Shown here in pieces: positions 47,978 through 59,738 of a stretch of 64,000 nt of DNA. Below the pieces are notes generated by a model that did not search any database, was not told the DNA's origin, and saw only the letters and a program-made list of their open reading frames with translations. The DNA comes from Rhexocercosporidium sp. MPI-PUGE-AT-0058. Taxonomy: Eukaryota; Ascomycota; Leotiomycetes; Helotiales. The stretch covers positions 62,001 to 126,000 of the forward strand of contig JAGTJL010000020.1 of assembly GCA_020746875.1 (NCBI GenBank). The letters are read 5' to 3'. Made by a program: the position numbers and the translations under genes. Every line of letters starts with the position of its first letter. The stretch's first letter is position 1.

Positions 47978-48543
47978 ATGTCACAACAGAAATACGATCC
48001 TCCTGCAGGAGGTCCCCCACCGCCAGCTGTACGTCCCCTATCCTCTTCTCTTCTTCCCTTCTAATCACTTCCCTTCCAATCACTTCCATTCCAATCCCTT
48101 CTATTCAATCCCCATACAGCCATACTAACACCCCCCTACAGTACGGCTCAGAAGCAGGATCTAACTTCCAATCCCCCGCCCCAGCACACATCGCCCCCCA
48201 AGGAACCGGCCAACAATCCGACTACTACGGCGCCTCCCCGCAACAGAACTACTCTCAACAACCCTTCCCTCCACAAGGGCAATACCCCAACCAAGACCCC
48301 TACGCACAGCAAGGCGGTCCGCAACAATGGGGACAACAGCAGGCAGGCTATCAGCAGCAGCAGGGAGGATATTATCAGCAGGGTCCGCAGATGGGGTATG
48401 CACCTCAGGGACAGTATGGACAGGGTGGGTATCCTCAAGGACAGTATGTTGACCAGAGGAGACAGGGTGGTGCTAGTGAGGGGTTGCTTGGGGGATGTTT
48501 GGCGGCGCTGGCTTGTTGTTGTTGTTTGGATGTTTTGTTTTAG
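47978..48543 (+). CDS. CYSTM-type small membrane-associated protein
   Basis: Two exons, 47978-48028 and 48142-48543, encode 150 residues. The N-terminal three quarters are Gln/Gly/Tyr/Pro-rich (repeats such as QGQYGQGGYPQGQY). The C-terminus is a short Cys-rich hydrophobic module, GLLGGCLAALACCCCLDVLF, the hallmark of CYSTM proteins. These are tail-anchored or palmitoylated membrane proteins associated with stress tolerance in eukaryotes. The first intron splits the Pro-rich start (PPAGGPPPPA) from YGSEAGS. A long pyrimidine- and CAAC-rich leader precedes the ATG, which suggests strong expression. Confidence 0.85.
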
Positions 48544-49619
48544 AGGTTTCTTTGGGTAAGGGTGGAGAGAATTTGTGGAGGGAGGAGAGGAAGGACGGAT
48601 GGGCATGGTAATTACTGGAAGACTCGATATGATGGGTAAGACTCGAAAGGGTGGATGGGCTCTCTGGGATGTTGGAGGAATATGCTCTTTAATGCAACGT
48701 ATTGCTTTCTGGCTTGGGAGTGTGGGGGGAAGCAGCAGTTGACAGATCGATGGATACAATGGCATTGGGCTGGCTGGTCCGTCTTTATTACCTACTTCAC
48801 AGAAACCTCTGTATGCCTCTCGGGAGTATAGCATGGGATACTTCGTTCAGCGGCTGTAATGAGCTTTAGTTATGTATGAGTTTGTAATGCAGATTCTTAG
48901 AAACTTGCTTTTCTATCTCTGTTGATTCGCGCCCAAGGGATACATGCACAGAATAAGGATTGAAGACTCCTACTTACCGTCGTGAGTGATTGCAGGGAGA
49001 GCCAAAAATCAGGGCCATGGATGTGATATACAGGTAGCATGAGGGAAAGAAATGCTTCACATGGTGCCTTTTTGAGCTGAGTGTAGAGCTTATTTGATAG
49101 TACAAACTTTTGTTGATCCTGTTAATTATACTTACTCCTGATGATATACTTCCCAACCCGCTACCTTCCTGCTCAAGTGATAGCTGCAGCTGCAGCAACC
49201 CTGCCGCCACGTTGTGGCTGACCTATTCGATGTGGCTGACATGCCGGTCAAATCGATTGTGACTTCTACCTTCACTCTTGCCGCCTACCTAAGCGTGCGT
49301 GACAACACCAAAGACCAATCCTCTCCACGACTTCCAAACAAACATCTCTGACTGCACAATACCCCGAACCGACCTTGCTGTCTCACGCATATCCGGGTCC
49401 TTGCAGTTAAACGCCCCCATTCGTTGGTCACGAATAGTAAATCTGAGCTATCTCCTGCGCTGCGGGAACATACATAAACTTCCCATCCACATCTCGGAAC
49501 CCCACTTCTACCCTGCACAACCCAACATCCCGCCGCCTCTCGAGATTCTTGAAGGAAGTGAAATCTCCGTCCTGGGCATCTAAATACCTACGCAGAAGGA
49601 TATTGGGAATACTGCAATC
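48544..49619. other. Intergenic
   Basis: 3' flank of the CYSTM-type gene and promoter of RAD6. No gene seen. Confidence 0.55.
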
Positions 49620-50329
49620 ATGTCTACCGCAGCTCGTCGTCGTCTCATGAGAGACTTCAAGGTGTGTGGCGATGGATCCGGAATCATCTCTGTGTTTAGA
49701 TGGCCGTTTTACTAATACATCGTCCTTCTTCAGCGCATGCAAACGGATCCTCCAGCCGGCGTATCAGCAAGCCCCGTCGCAGACAATGTTATGCAATGGT
49801 AAGTATCCCCAGTTTGTCTAGAGGAATAGGAGGACGAGGAGGAGGGCAGAGAGGATTTCGAAGATGGGCGAGCACATGCTGACCATTCTACCACAACAGG
49901 AACGCAGTCATTATCGGCCCAGCAGATACGCCCTTCGAGGATGGAACCTTCAGACTAGTCATGCAATTCGAGGAGCAATACCCAAACAAACCACCCGCGG
50001 TCAAGTTCATCAGCCAGATGTTCCATCCTAACGTCTACGCCACTGGAGAGTTGTGCTTAGATATCCTGCAGAACAGATGGAGTCCCACGTATGATGTTGC
50101 GGCAGTCTTGACGAGTATTCAAAGGTAAGGAGACGTAGGACGTCACATAGGCTGGGAAAGCCGGATTGTGGATTGTAGAAGCTGGACTCTGCTAACGTCC
50201 TCAAGTCTTTTGAATGATCCCAATACATCATCCCCCGCCAATGTCGAAGCTTCGAACCTCTACAAGGACAACCGCAAGGAATACACAAAGCGGGTGAAGG
50301 AATCAGTAGAGAAGAGCTGGGAAGATTAA
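49620..50329 (+). CDS. RAD6: Ubiquitin-conjugating enzyme E2 (RAD6/UBC2)
   Basis: Four exons: 49620-49661, 49734-49798, 49900-50124, 50206-50329, 151 residues. It is near-identical in plan to yeast Rad6: [16 protein letters not shown] start, [19 protein letters not shown], the HPN box with the catalytic cysteine in [18 protein letters not shown], and the [16 protein letters not shown] end. It lacks the acidic tail of the S. cerevisiae protein, as is normal in other eukaryotes. The enzyme forms a thioester with ubiquitin and, with RING ligases of the Rad18 and Bre1 types, modifies PCNA and histone H2B in the nucleus; with Ubr1 it serves the N-degron pathway. Both splice junctions within codons (Trp at 49798/49900, Ser at 50124/50206) restore conserved residues. 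The downstream gene begins about 0.8 kb away. Confidence 0.97.
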
Positions 50330-51166
50330 GGACGATGCTGGGAGATCAAGACATTGCGGGATGAAGAGACAAATGAAGCGTTACGAGACACTGATAATGG
50401 CGGGGTTCTGGCGTTTGGTTTCGGGCGACGGTGAACTTTTGATATTTGCCTATTGCTTCTTGCAACTTCTCACATGCACAGTCTACTACAGGGCTTGCTT
50501 CTGGACTATTGCAGGGGAGTACATTGCAGGCAACTGGGTCATCCTGCATAGCAGAGCGGTTTATTAGCGTTGCCAATAACATGTATCCAGAGATTCTTCC
50601 CCCTATTTTCTCCTATTGCGCTGTACGTTCACCTAGCATTGATATGGTGCAGGGAGTTAGAGGGAGAGTAAGGCGGCTGAGATACTTCTAGAATGCCGCC
50701 AACAACAAAGCGGATGCCAACCCCTCTTCGTAGATCTGATCCAAATTAAAATAATCGTGCTATGCCTGCAGCCTTTAAAATTCCTAAATATCTCCCATCT
50801 CCGCTTTCATCAAACAAATGGCCAAGCCAATGCTGCCAGCAAGCATATTCCCAGCGACTGTAACGTGATCGCACTGCATTAACATTGCATTGCATCGGGC
50901 AAATTACATAGCAGCCAGGCCAGTGCCGGCACGCCCACGCGAAATCCTGAACCTACGCGAAGCCTGCAAGTGTGTCAACAACCTCCTTATCGGCCAGAAC
51001 AGGAACACGACAGCACAGGCAAGGCAAAACGTCACACCTCGCACCACAGCCCAGTACCTTACTGCTCTGCACTACATCATATCACCACCACCACGACTCG
51101 GTCTGCGAGCATCAGCTTCTGCACATATGATCGTTCCCGGATAGCAAACAGCCCCGACTCGCGATC
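50330..51166. other. Intergenic
   Basis: 3' flank of RAD6 and promoter of the kinesin gene. No gene seen. Confidence 0.55.
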
Positions 51167-54124
51167 ATGTCGAACAGCATCAAAGTGGTGGCGCGGTTCA
51201 GGCCGCAGAACCGCATCGAGGTTGGAGAGGGCGGGCAGCCTATTGTTGCATTCGAGACCGAAGACACATGTCGCCTGGACGTAGGTATTCTTTACACATG
51301 GAGAGGGGGCTCCGCTGATAGTCTGTACAGTCCAAGGAGGCCTCCGGGTCTTTTACCTTCGACCGCGTGTTTGACATGAACTCGCGCCAGAAAGACGTCT
51401 TCGATTTCTCCATCAAGTCCACCGTCGACGACATCCTCAACGGCTACAATGGCACCGTCTTCGCATACGGCCAGACGGGTGCGGGAAAGTCTTATACCAT
51501 GATGGGAACGGATATGGACGACCCTGAAGGCAGAGGAGTGATTCCCCGCATCGTGGAGCAGATATTCGCCAGTATCTTGTCCAGTCCTGGGACCATTGAA
51601 TATACAGTGCGGGTCAGCTACATGGAAATCTACATGGAGCGTATTCGGGATCTGCTGGCACCGCACAACGACAATCTGCCGGTGCATGAAGAGAAGAACA
51701 GGGGGGTGTACGTGAAAGGTCTGCTAGAGATATACGTCTCGAGCGTCCAGGAGGTCTACGAGGTTATGCGAAGAGGAGGGAATTCAAGAGCAGTTGCTGC
51801 AACCAATATGAACGCCGAATCCTCACGGTCACATTCCATTTTCGTCATTACCATCACCCAGAAGAATGTTGAGACGGGGTCAGCAAAGAGTGGACAACTG
51901 TTCCTGGTCGATTTGGCCGGTAGTGAGAAGGTCGGCAAGACAGGTGCTAGCGGGCAGACTCTCGAAGAGGCCAAGAAGATCAATAAGAGTTTGAGTGCTT
52001 TAGGGATGGTCATCAACAACTTGACGGACGGCAAATCGTCGCATATCCCCTACCGAGACTCGAAACTTACCCGTATCCTGCAAGAGAGTTTGGGAGGAAA
52101 CAGTCGGACCACGCTTATCATCAACTGCTCGCCCAGTAGTTACAACGATGCGGAAACTTTGAGTACTCTGCGATTTGGTATGCGGGCGAAGGCAATCAAG
52201 AATAAGGCCAAGATCAATGCGGAAATCAGTCCCGCGGAACTCAAGGCTTTGCTCAAGAAGGCGCAATCCCAAGTTACGACTTTCGAATCATATGTGCAGA
52301 CATTGGATGCGGAGGTACAACAATGGAGATCTGGAGAGGCGGTCCCGAAAGAGAAGTGGGCAGCTCCTCTGGAAATTGCTGGGATCACGAAGGCAAAGGC
52401 ACAACCAGCAAGACCGTCAACACCATCGAGGCTTACCGCTGAGAGTCGAGCGGAGACACCCGCCATCTCAGAACGATCTGCAACGCCTAGCTTACCCATT
52501 GACAAGGATGAAAGGGAGGAGTTCTTACGTCGCGAGAATGAATTACAAGATCAGATCGCCGAGAAGGAATCCCAGATATCTGCGGTGGAAAAGGCAATGC
52601 GAGATACGAAAGAGGAACTGGCATACCTAAAGGAGCGAGATACCAAAGGCAACCGCGAGAATGAGAAACTGACGGGCGAAGTCAATGAATTCAAGATGCA
52701 GATAGAACGATTATCTTTCGAGAGCAAGGAGGCACAGATCACTATGGATGGACTCAAAGAAGCCAATGCCGAGTTGACGGCCGAGCTCGATGAAGTCAAG
52801 CAGCAACTTTTGGATGTGAAGATGTCCGCAAAAGAGACTAGCGCCGTTCTGGATGAGAAGGAGAAGAAGAAGGCGGAGAAGATGGCCAAGATGATGGCTG
52901 GCTTTGATCTCGGCGGCGATGTCTTCAGTGACAATGAGCGCAGCATCAAGAAGGTTATCGAGCAAGTAGACGCTCTCCATGAGCAATCTGCTGCTGGAGA
53001 GGCTATTGCTCCTGACGAGCTTGAGTCTATCAAGGCTGCTTTGGTTGAGACCCAAGGGATTGTCCGCCAAGCAGAGCTGTCTTTATACGGCACTCCATCA
53101 GATGACACCAACGCCAAGCGAAGAGAAGAGCTTGAGCAGCGTCTCGAGTCTGTCGAGCGTGAGTATGAGGATCTTCTTGAGAGGAATCTCAGCGAAGCCG
53201 ATGTCGATGAGGTCAAGCAAAAGCTCGCTCAAGCATACTCCAACAAACAAGATGTGCAGACATCATTAGTTGAGGGTCTCAAGGCAGATCTTGCCCAGAA
53301 GTCGGCCGAGATCCAGAAATTCAAGGCGGTAAACGAGGATCTGCAACGCAAGGTCAAAACAGGTGGTGCCCCCAACGGTGGCGGCGGAATGGCCAACGGC
53401 AAGACTGTGCAACAACAAATCGCCGAATTCGATGTCATGAAGAAGAGTCTGATGCGCGATCTCCAGAACAGATGCGAGCGTGTTGTCGAACTCGAGATCT
53501 CTCTCGATGAGACAAGAGAACAGTACAACAACGTCCTGCGCTCGTCGAACAACCGCGCCCAGCAGAAGAAAATGGCTTTCTTGGAGAGAAATCTCGAGCA
53601 GCTTACCCATGTGCAACGTCAACTCGTTGAGCAGAATGGCAGCCTGAAGAAGGAGGTTGCTATTGCGGAGAGGAAACTCATTGCTAGGAATGAGAGGATA
53701 CAGTCGCTGGAGTCGCTGCTTCAGGATTCTCAGGAGAAGTTGACTGCTGCGAATCATAGGTATGTTCTCTCCTCCCTGTATTCCAACCATGCACATCCCC
53801 GTCCTTCTTCCCCTACTTTCTCCTTTGAGAAAACCTTGCTAACAAAGACCCAGATTCGAAGCCCAACTCACAGCCGTAAAAGAGCGCCTTGAAGCCGCCA
53901 AGTCAGGCTCAACACGAGGTCTCATCTCGCCCACAAACGGAGGCTTCTCTTTCGGCGGCGCAGGCTCCCGTATCGCGAAACCACTCCGAGGAGGCGGTGC
54001 GGAGACCGGCAGTGGGAATGTGATTACTGGAGGTAATGCTAACCCAGCCATCAGCGGGCTGCAGAACGAGGCGAGTGGGAATGCGGGCAAGAGGACCAGC
54101 TGGTTCTTCTCAGGGCAGAAGTAG
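51167..54124 (+). CDS. Kinesin-1 heavy chain
   Basis: Three exons (51167-51280, 51331-53759, 53854-54124) encode 937 residues, close to the usual size of fungal conventional kinesins. The N-terminal motor shows SIKVVARFRPQN, the P-loop GQTGAGKSYT, switch I NAESSRSHSI, switch II LVDLAGSEK, HIPYRDSKLTRILQESLGG and the neck linker AKAIKNKAKINAE. A long, interrupted coiled coil follows to about residue 860 (Glu/Lys/Leu heptads), with a tail ending TSWFFSGQK. It is a plus-end-directed microtubule motor needed for vesicle transport and hyphal tip growth. The first intron splits the motor after DTCRLD. The intron near the 3' end joins ANHR to FEAQLTAVKERLEAAK. Confidence 0.96.
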
Positions 54125-55455
54125 ATGGTTTGAGCTGAATATCAACGTTGAGGGAGGGAAGGGAGGAGAGGGCGTTGTGTTACTTTTGCGTCCATGCATG
54201 CATCCAAGTTTGGTGGAGCTGAGAAGAGGATAGAAGGAAAGCAAGGAAGGATAAGAAAAATGAAGGTGGATGGCGCGAGAGGATGGAGTAGAATAGATGA
54301 GATCATGTATACCCACGTTTTTCGTTTGTCGGAACCGAATTCTGTGTGTGTGGTTTGGATCAAGAAAGAAAGCAAGCATGGAAGCATAGGGCGCATGGTC
54401 TGGACGGGTCGGTGTGGTGAGTGAGGGCTTTACTCATTAATCGGGAATGGAATTTGATTATTTACTCCTCTTCTCCTTCTTTCGGCCCCGCTTATGATTC
54501 TTCCTTGTCTTGTATCAATATCGCGTAGCTTTCTTTACGCGCAGGTGCTAGTAAGTAAGTATATTTAAAAGCGAGAACTCATCTTCGAGGTGTTTCTTGT
54601 GTACTTTGGTGAGCTCAGGAGCGAGCATGGTGGCTTGAGGCTTTCGCTCGCTTGGATCGATGGTTGGATCAACAATCGACAATCAACACACTTCAGTTGA
54701 GCCATGACTTATCCTCGCCGATTTTGTGGGACAAGGGGGAATCTGGACGAAGAAAAGAATGTGTCGATGGTTCGTTTTTGATGCCCGACGTATGTATACA
54801 TACATTCATACATACATACATACACTATTCCTCGCTATGTGCCAGGAAACTTTGGTGTCGCTGCCGAAACAGATGTCGGGTAAGACGTACTGCCTATCGT
54901 GACGAGCGAACACACTGATGACTGAAAACTTTATTTTGTACATTCCGATCAAAGCCGAGACACCACCGCAAATAATTTACATTCAACCCGATACTGGTGC
55001 TCCGGACTTCCCGTTGATGTTTACCCTGATACCCTGCCTGTTCGTGGTAATTAACGCCCAGTCCACGACCCCAGCAAAATAACTGCTGCGAAAAAAAGAA
55101 AGAAAAAAGGCAATGGAATGACGCTTTCACAATCCTATGCTAGAGAGAGTTTACAGACTCAATTCAGATTGGCAGTTTGACATTCTCCAATTATACATTA
55201 GGAGGATACAGGACGAGTAAGACGTAGGGTCCCGCCTTATGGCACCTTCGAACTCAATATTGATCCCAATGAGATACCGTCGAAGCCAGATAGGATAAAA
55301 AGTTAGTTTCTAGCAATCATGGAATCCTTCATGGTTAGATGTTGTAGGGGTTTCCTTTAGGATACTTAGAGAGTTCCAATTAAACTTGAACCGATGCATC
55401 GCAGCTCCTTTTTCTGCTGTCAACTACCATAAATTGACGAAATAAGGAACCTTCA
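54125..55455. other. Intergenic, with CATA microsatellite
   Basis: No gene seen. A short TACA/CATA repeat lies at about 54790-54826. Confidence 0.55.
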
Positions 55456-55955
55456 ATTTCGGTTTCAACGATAAGAAAAATATATATATAACGGTAACAT
55501 TGCCTACTCGTCCGTCGTGGCACGGTGGCCAGTGGGTCATGTCCATTTCTGGCTTTGCTGTTGGTAGTACTATCATCAAACTGTTATTCAAATCCTTGAT
55601 AGACACAGGTGGTGGTAATTTAGAATTTCCTCGCTGGGCAGTTGATCGATATTTTGCCCAGATCCCTAACACGACTTGCCATGCGGCTAGAAAGTCATAC
55701 TAGTTTCCTGCGACACTGCCAAGTATCCACTACCAGATATTACCTTTAGCGTGGGTGATTCTGCTAAGATTACTATCCCTTGTACGGCCTTGAGTGATGG
55801 CTAATTCGATTCAAGGTTGAACCAGTGCGGCACGTATATCACTACTGGACGAGACGACCAGGTCTTCTGGGTCAAAAATATTATGGGGAACTTGTATGTG
55901 GTATTTGACTATGAGAACAGGAGGGTGGGGTCCCCCCAGAAAGTACCTTCTAAGT
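55456..55955 (+). pseudogene. Pepsin-type (A1) aspartic protease relic, C-terminal half
   Basis: Three consecutive frames give the C-terminal lobe of a fungal aspartic protease. Seen are NGNIAYSSVV (about 55487-55516), SISGFAVGSTI and the second catalytic motif LIDTGGGNLEFP (Asp codon at 55602-55604), then RYFAQIPNTTCH, and in another frame CDTAKYPLPDITFSVGDS and DQVFWVKNIMGNLYVVFDYE. Breaks: a frame change near 55520, TAG at 55701 with another frame change, and TAA at 55802. The N-terminal lobe with the first active-site Asp is absent. The copy cannot be active. Family assignment rests on motif order and is from memory. Confidence 0.65.
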
Positions 55956-56735
55956 TGATTTGGTTACGAGGAAGAACTTTACAGGTTTTAATGGATAAAG
56001 AGGTTCTCTTGTGGGGGACTTTAACCTAAGAGTTGTGGTCTTAGAGAACAGGTCTTCTACTAGACAAGCTATACAAAAACTCAACAGTTGACTTGTAGCC
56101 CTAAGGTCATCATGCGTTAGGGAGGGATCTACTTTACTCATGTTCTAGAAACGCGCGTAGGGCAGTTACTGCAGCTCTCTCAAGTGAAAGATAGGTCTTG
56201 CTTTTATCTTCAATTACTTCATAAATCTATCACAGCCTTGGTCCTACCTTGTCCAAATTCAGGACTGCTAGAATACAACACGTTGTCGAAGAACAACTTA
56301 CAACTTTAGGTCATTACAACTTCTTCGGCCACATTAAGACTACCCTGCCATGGATCAATGATGGAAAAATGTTTATGCAGACTCCAAAGGACTTAATCAG
56401 CCACAATCTAGCCAAGTTGTATCTTGTCGCTGACTGGCGTCTCCAAGCTCGTTTCCTCACAAGGACCGCATTATAAATTCTTGCCATGACTCTCATGGTA
56501 TCATTTGGTAACTAAGAAGTCTTGGCAAATCCATCTGCCCATTATGCTTAGTGCAAACTCCGTTCTTCCAGCGGCCAACCAGTCATAAAATTCTCTTTGT
56601 TGAATAATCCGCAAACAGTCGAGCCCTTTGAGCGAACAAAATTTGGAGATTTTTCTTTTCGGCTAGAACTCAACAACTTGTCGATTTCAATTGAATCAAT
56701 GGAATCATATCTAAAGTATTTGATTTATTCTTACC
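55956..56735. other. Intergenic, A/T-rich
   Basis: No supported gene. An open frame at 56249-56476 (containing NDGKMFMQTPKDLISHNLAK) has no recognisable domain or partner exon. Confidence 0.4.
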
Positions 56736-57449
56736 ATGGCTCAAGTATTTATCAGCCCCTACAGCGGTCAAATGTCCCCTGGTGCTCAAGCTGCCTTTGA
56801 GTATGACTCGCTTTGGTTCTGGCAATCCGAAAAGAAGGGCTATCCATCCATGGAAGAAGCCCAAGCAAGAGGACTGTTCCCTCAAACGTTTCTCCATACT
56901 ACTAAAGACAAGCGATATATCTTCGCGGTGGTCAATGGCGTCGTGCACCGCAGCCGCCCAGGGCCTACCCGAGGTAGTTACATGTGATTACTCCAACTTC
57001 CTACTCGGTCGTACTGATGCTCGTTCGTAGTTCAGAGAATGATATCCTACTTCCAGGGTCCTGGCTGGTCCTGGATCATTGGTTTACTACGGTTTCTGCT
57101 AGGTGCTGTTGCAGCCGTGGTCTTGTTTCCGGCGCTTGGATCGTGGTATATTCTCTACGAAATTGTGATCAAAATGGTCATGGTCACTTTTTTCTTCGCC
57201 TTGGGTGTTATCTGCTTTGGGCTTTGTATGTTTCTCTATGATGTGTTTTGGTCTATCATGTTGGGAATTGCGCGAATTGTTATTTGTGGTGGCGTGGTAG
57301 TCTGCGTTATATTTTGTATCCTCACAGGTGGATGGTCAAAAGCCTCATTGTATAGGTGGACAAAATGGGCGGCTCCGGCATTTACTGGAATCTCGTACCC
57401 TGCATGGATAACAAGGCTGAAAAAGACTTTTACTACAAGTCCCATTTGA
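56736..57449 (+). CDS. Orphan membrane protein with three predicted helices
   Basis: Two exons, 56736-56973 and 57031-57449 (57-bp intron), encode 218 residues. The first 85 residues are soluble and aromatic (SLWFWQSEKKGYPSMEEAQA). Three strongly hydrophobic segments follow: GLLRFLLGAVAAVVLFPALG, MVMVTFFFALGVICFGLCMF and IMLGIARIVICGGVVVCVIF, then a short basic tail. The splice (CGAG-GTAGTT..CGTAG) joins PTR to VQRMISYFQGPGW in a closed frame, which supports the model. No family is recognised. It stands alone among decayed genes, so it may be a lineage-specific gene or a younger paralogue; nothing shows a function. Confidence 0.55.
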
Positions 57450-57951
57450 GGACTAGATCGTAAACTATAAACTTAAGGACCACATCCAGAATCTAGCCTG
57501 TTTTCTTCTATGGAATAAACTATTTGTATCGTGGCGGGGTTGACCTCAGAAGTCCAACTGTCACGTGACTGAACTGTCTCTTGCTGTATTTAAGGTAGCC
57601 TCTAGGGCAACATCCTTCATAGCAGAAAAACAATTTTTATCACTACAACCTTTATTTCTAATTCAAACTATACTCCTCTCCTTCCTTGACAAATTGTACT
57701 CTTTAGATATGTGATATCTTTAGTACTCGTCAAATAGGTATTTCCTACGTTTACTCTCCGGCACTTGCTTTGCTACCCTCTTGTTGTGTGTTTGGTGTTT
57801 TCCCCTCCACAGTATTCCAGAACGCATGTGCCAGTCCCTCAAACCATGTTCTATCGATCAGATAGAATACGCCTGCAATCAAGACCTTTAATATCTCCAA
57901 ACGACGTCCGAGCTTTGATAGTCTTGTTCCTGTATGCTCATTCTTTTCTCT
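57450..57951. other. Intergenic
   Basis: 3' flanks of the orphan membrane gene and of the 2EXR pseudogene. No gene seen. Confidence 0.5.
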
Positions 57952-58934
57952 CTACTTATCGGGTACACGGTATTTCGAGAATAAAATGTAGACAGTTTCA
58001 AAGCCCGTCCAGTGTCCAAGCATCGACCTCTTGATACCGATAAACTTCTGCGCTGTCAAGTTTATAGCCTCGACAAACCGGAAACTTGGTACAGTCGACG
58101 GCCCACATCCCCCAAGAGAAGCGTATGATGACCATTCATTATAATCATCTATCTCTTCAGCCGAGACCCCCTCTGTAAATACTATCAGTATAAACTGTTG
58201 ACATTAGGTGTCATGAGACTTACCTTCGAGAAGTTCGTTAATACGTTCAAGGCATTTATTTCGAACCCGCTGAACGCATTCCACCAATGCCTTCTCGATG
58301 TTGCGAACTGACACTGCTGAGACGGTCAGATTTTCCCTCATCATATGCAAGTGGATAGGTTCATTCGTGGAATCAATTCATCGAGCATCGCGGAACTCAA
58401 TAGTACTGTAGTCCCATGGCGTCGCAAATCGATTCGAGGGCTTCATCACAATCAAGACCTCTTCGACCCCAAGACTTCGCACTATTCTCATAACTATCAT
58501 CAAGCGATTCTCCCTCCTACACCGCGTGGGAAATTTCGGCCATGGCTCCCATCCGGTAGCCAGTTTTTAAATCTTCGGAGTTCCGCGTGTGCCATTGTCC
58601 GGAATAAACGCACGAAACTTGTTGGCGAAGGTCGTGCCGTCGAAGTTGGTATACCATAGAATACCAATTGAATTGAGGTAAAGCTTGGCTCTCCCGACTG
58701 TGGCTGATGGTGTTCTGCAAAGATCAACGAGCTTTCTTTGCGGGATTCCTGGTTAACTCGGAGAAGAGAGGAGGATGGTTTTATAGGAACCAGGATATGT
58801 TTTCCTCCTTTCGCCAAAACATTCAGTAGTCCGCCAAGCTCAGCAGCGACGATTTGCGTTTCCTGGGCTGCGACTTTGAAGATCAACTGGCGAAGCTCAA
58901 GCGGGAGCCTTGGAATGCAGGTGAACGAATCCAA
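57952..58934 (-). pseudogene. 2EXR-domain protein, degenerate
   Basis: The start reads CIPRLPLELRQLIFKVAAQE and later LLRVNQESRKESSLIFAEH, the 2EXR signature. Near 58680-58695 the frame must shift by one base; the next frame then reads LYLNSIGILWYTNFDGTTFA, IVRSLGVEEVLIVMKPSNRF, SVRNIEKALVECVQRVRNK and, after a good intron (58173-58223), EEIDDYNEWSSYASLGG. This second frame holds a TAA (PKI-stop-KLA) and a TGA (FRDAR-stop-IDS), both removable by one C-to-T reversal. The final stop is TAG 57954-57952. 2EXR proteins are abundant in Helotiales and of unknown function. The gene is clearly broken by one indel and two nonsense codons while the rest stays well conserved, so inactivation is recent. 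Confidence 0.72.
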
Positions 58935-59738
58935 CTCGACTTGTACCTAGGAGGTAGCTGTGGCCGTCGTGTCCATGTTTTCCTAGGTTGTTTTTGCAAA
59001 TGCAGAGTGTGGTGCAAGGTTCGGTATCTTTGCTTTGAGGCTTTGATTATGTGTTTTGTGCGCGATTTCAAGACTCGAAAATTGTTGCTTTCATCAACAA
59101 GGAGTATTTGCGCGAAACTGACTAGTCCCGATCTGTGATAGCAAATCGAGCACTAAGCGAAGGGTGCTCTGTGAATAGTCAAGTCAAGGGGTGAAGAAGT
59201 TGAGTCTCTTTTCTACATTCACCTTAACGTAGACTGGATGTTTTTATTTATAGTCTACAAACTCACTGCGGTGTCTTTGGGTGGAAGGAAGGGTGCAGGG
59301 AGAAGAATATGAGATATCGGAAAGTCGTAGTGCTAACGCCAACGTGGATGAAACGAAGTAAATTTTTTTTCGTAAGAGCCAGGGGATTGATTCAATTCTT
59401 AATTTATTATGATGAACAGTATTCAGCGCATTTGACAAGAATCATGGCCACGAATGCAGGTTACTAGAGCCGGGTGACGACTTTTACGGTCTGATTCGGG
59501 GTCTGGGATGGAAAGTGGTAAGGGAAGCTTAGTTCCGTAGGGGGCTTGAAATCACCAGAAAGATTGCAGTTTGGTCAGAAAATAGTTTTGAGGTCTGAAT
59601 ATTCTTACTCTAACAAGCTAGCAAAGTAAAATGAAAGAGTGGTGAGACCAGTTTGTGTGTTGTAACTTCCATGTCAACCCCGCCCTCCGCAGTCCCTTCC
59701 AAAGCCCTCCACACAATTGTCATGCAGCCACTTCGGAT
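58935..59738. other. Intergenic
   Basis: The stretch between the 2EXR pseudogene and the second 2EXR gene. No gene seen. Confidence 0.5.

Noticed and set aside
48148..48834. 228-codon frame antisense to the CYSTM-type gene
   Set aside because: Explained as the complement of the Gln/Gly-rich coding repeats.
52551..53216. 221-codon Ser-rich frame antisense to kinesin
   Set aside because: A typical shadow of coiled-coil codons on the opposite strand.
56249..56476. Open frame with NDGKMFMQTPKDLI
   Set aside because: No recognisable family and no supporting exon.
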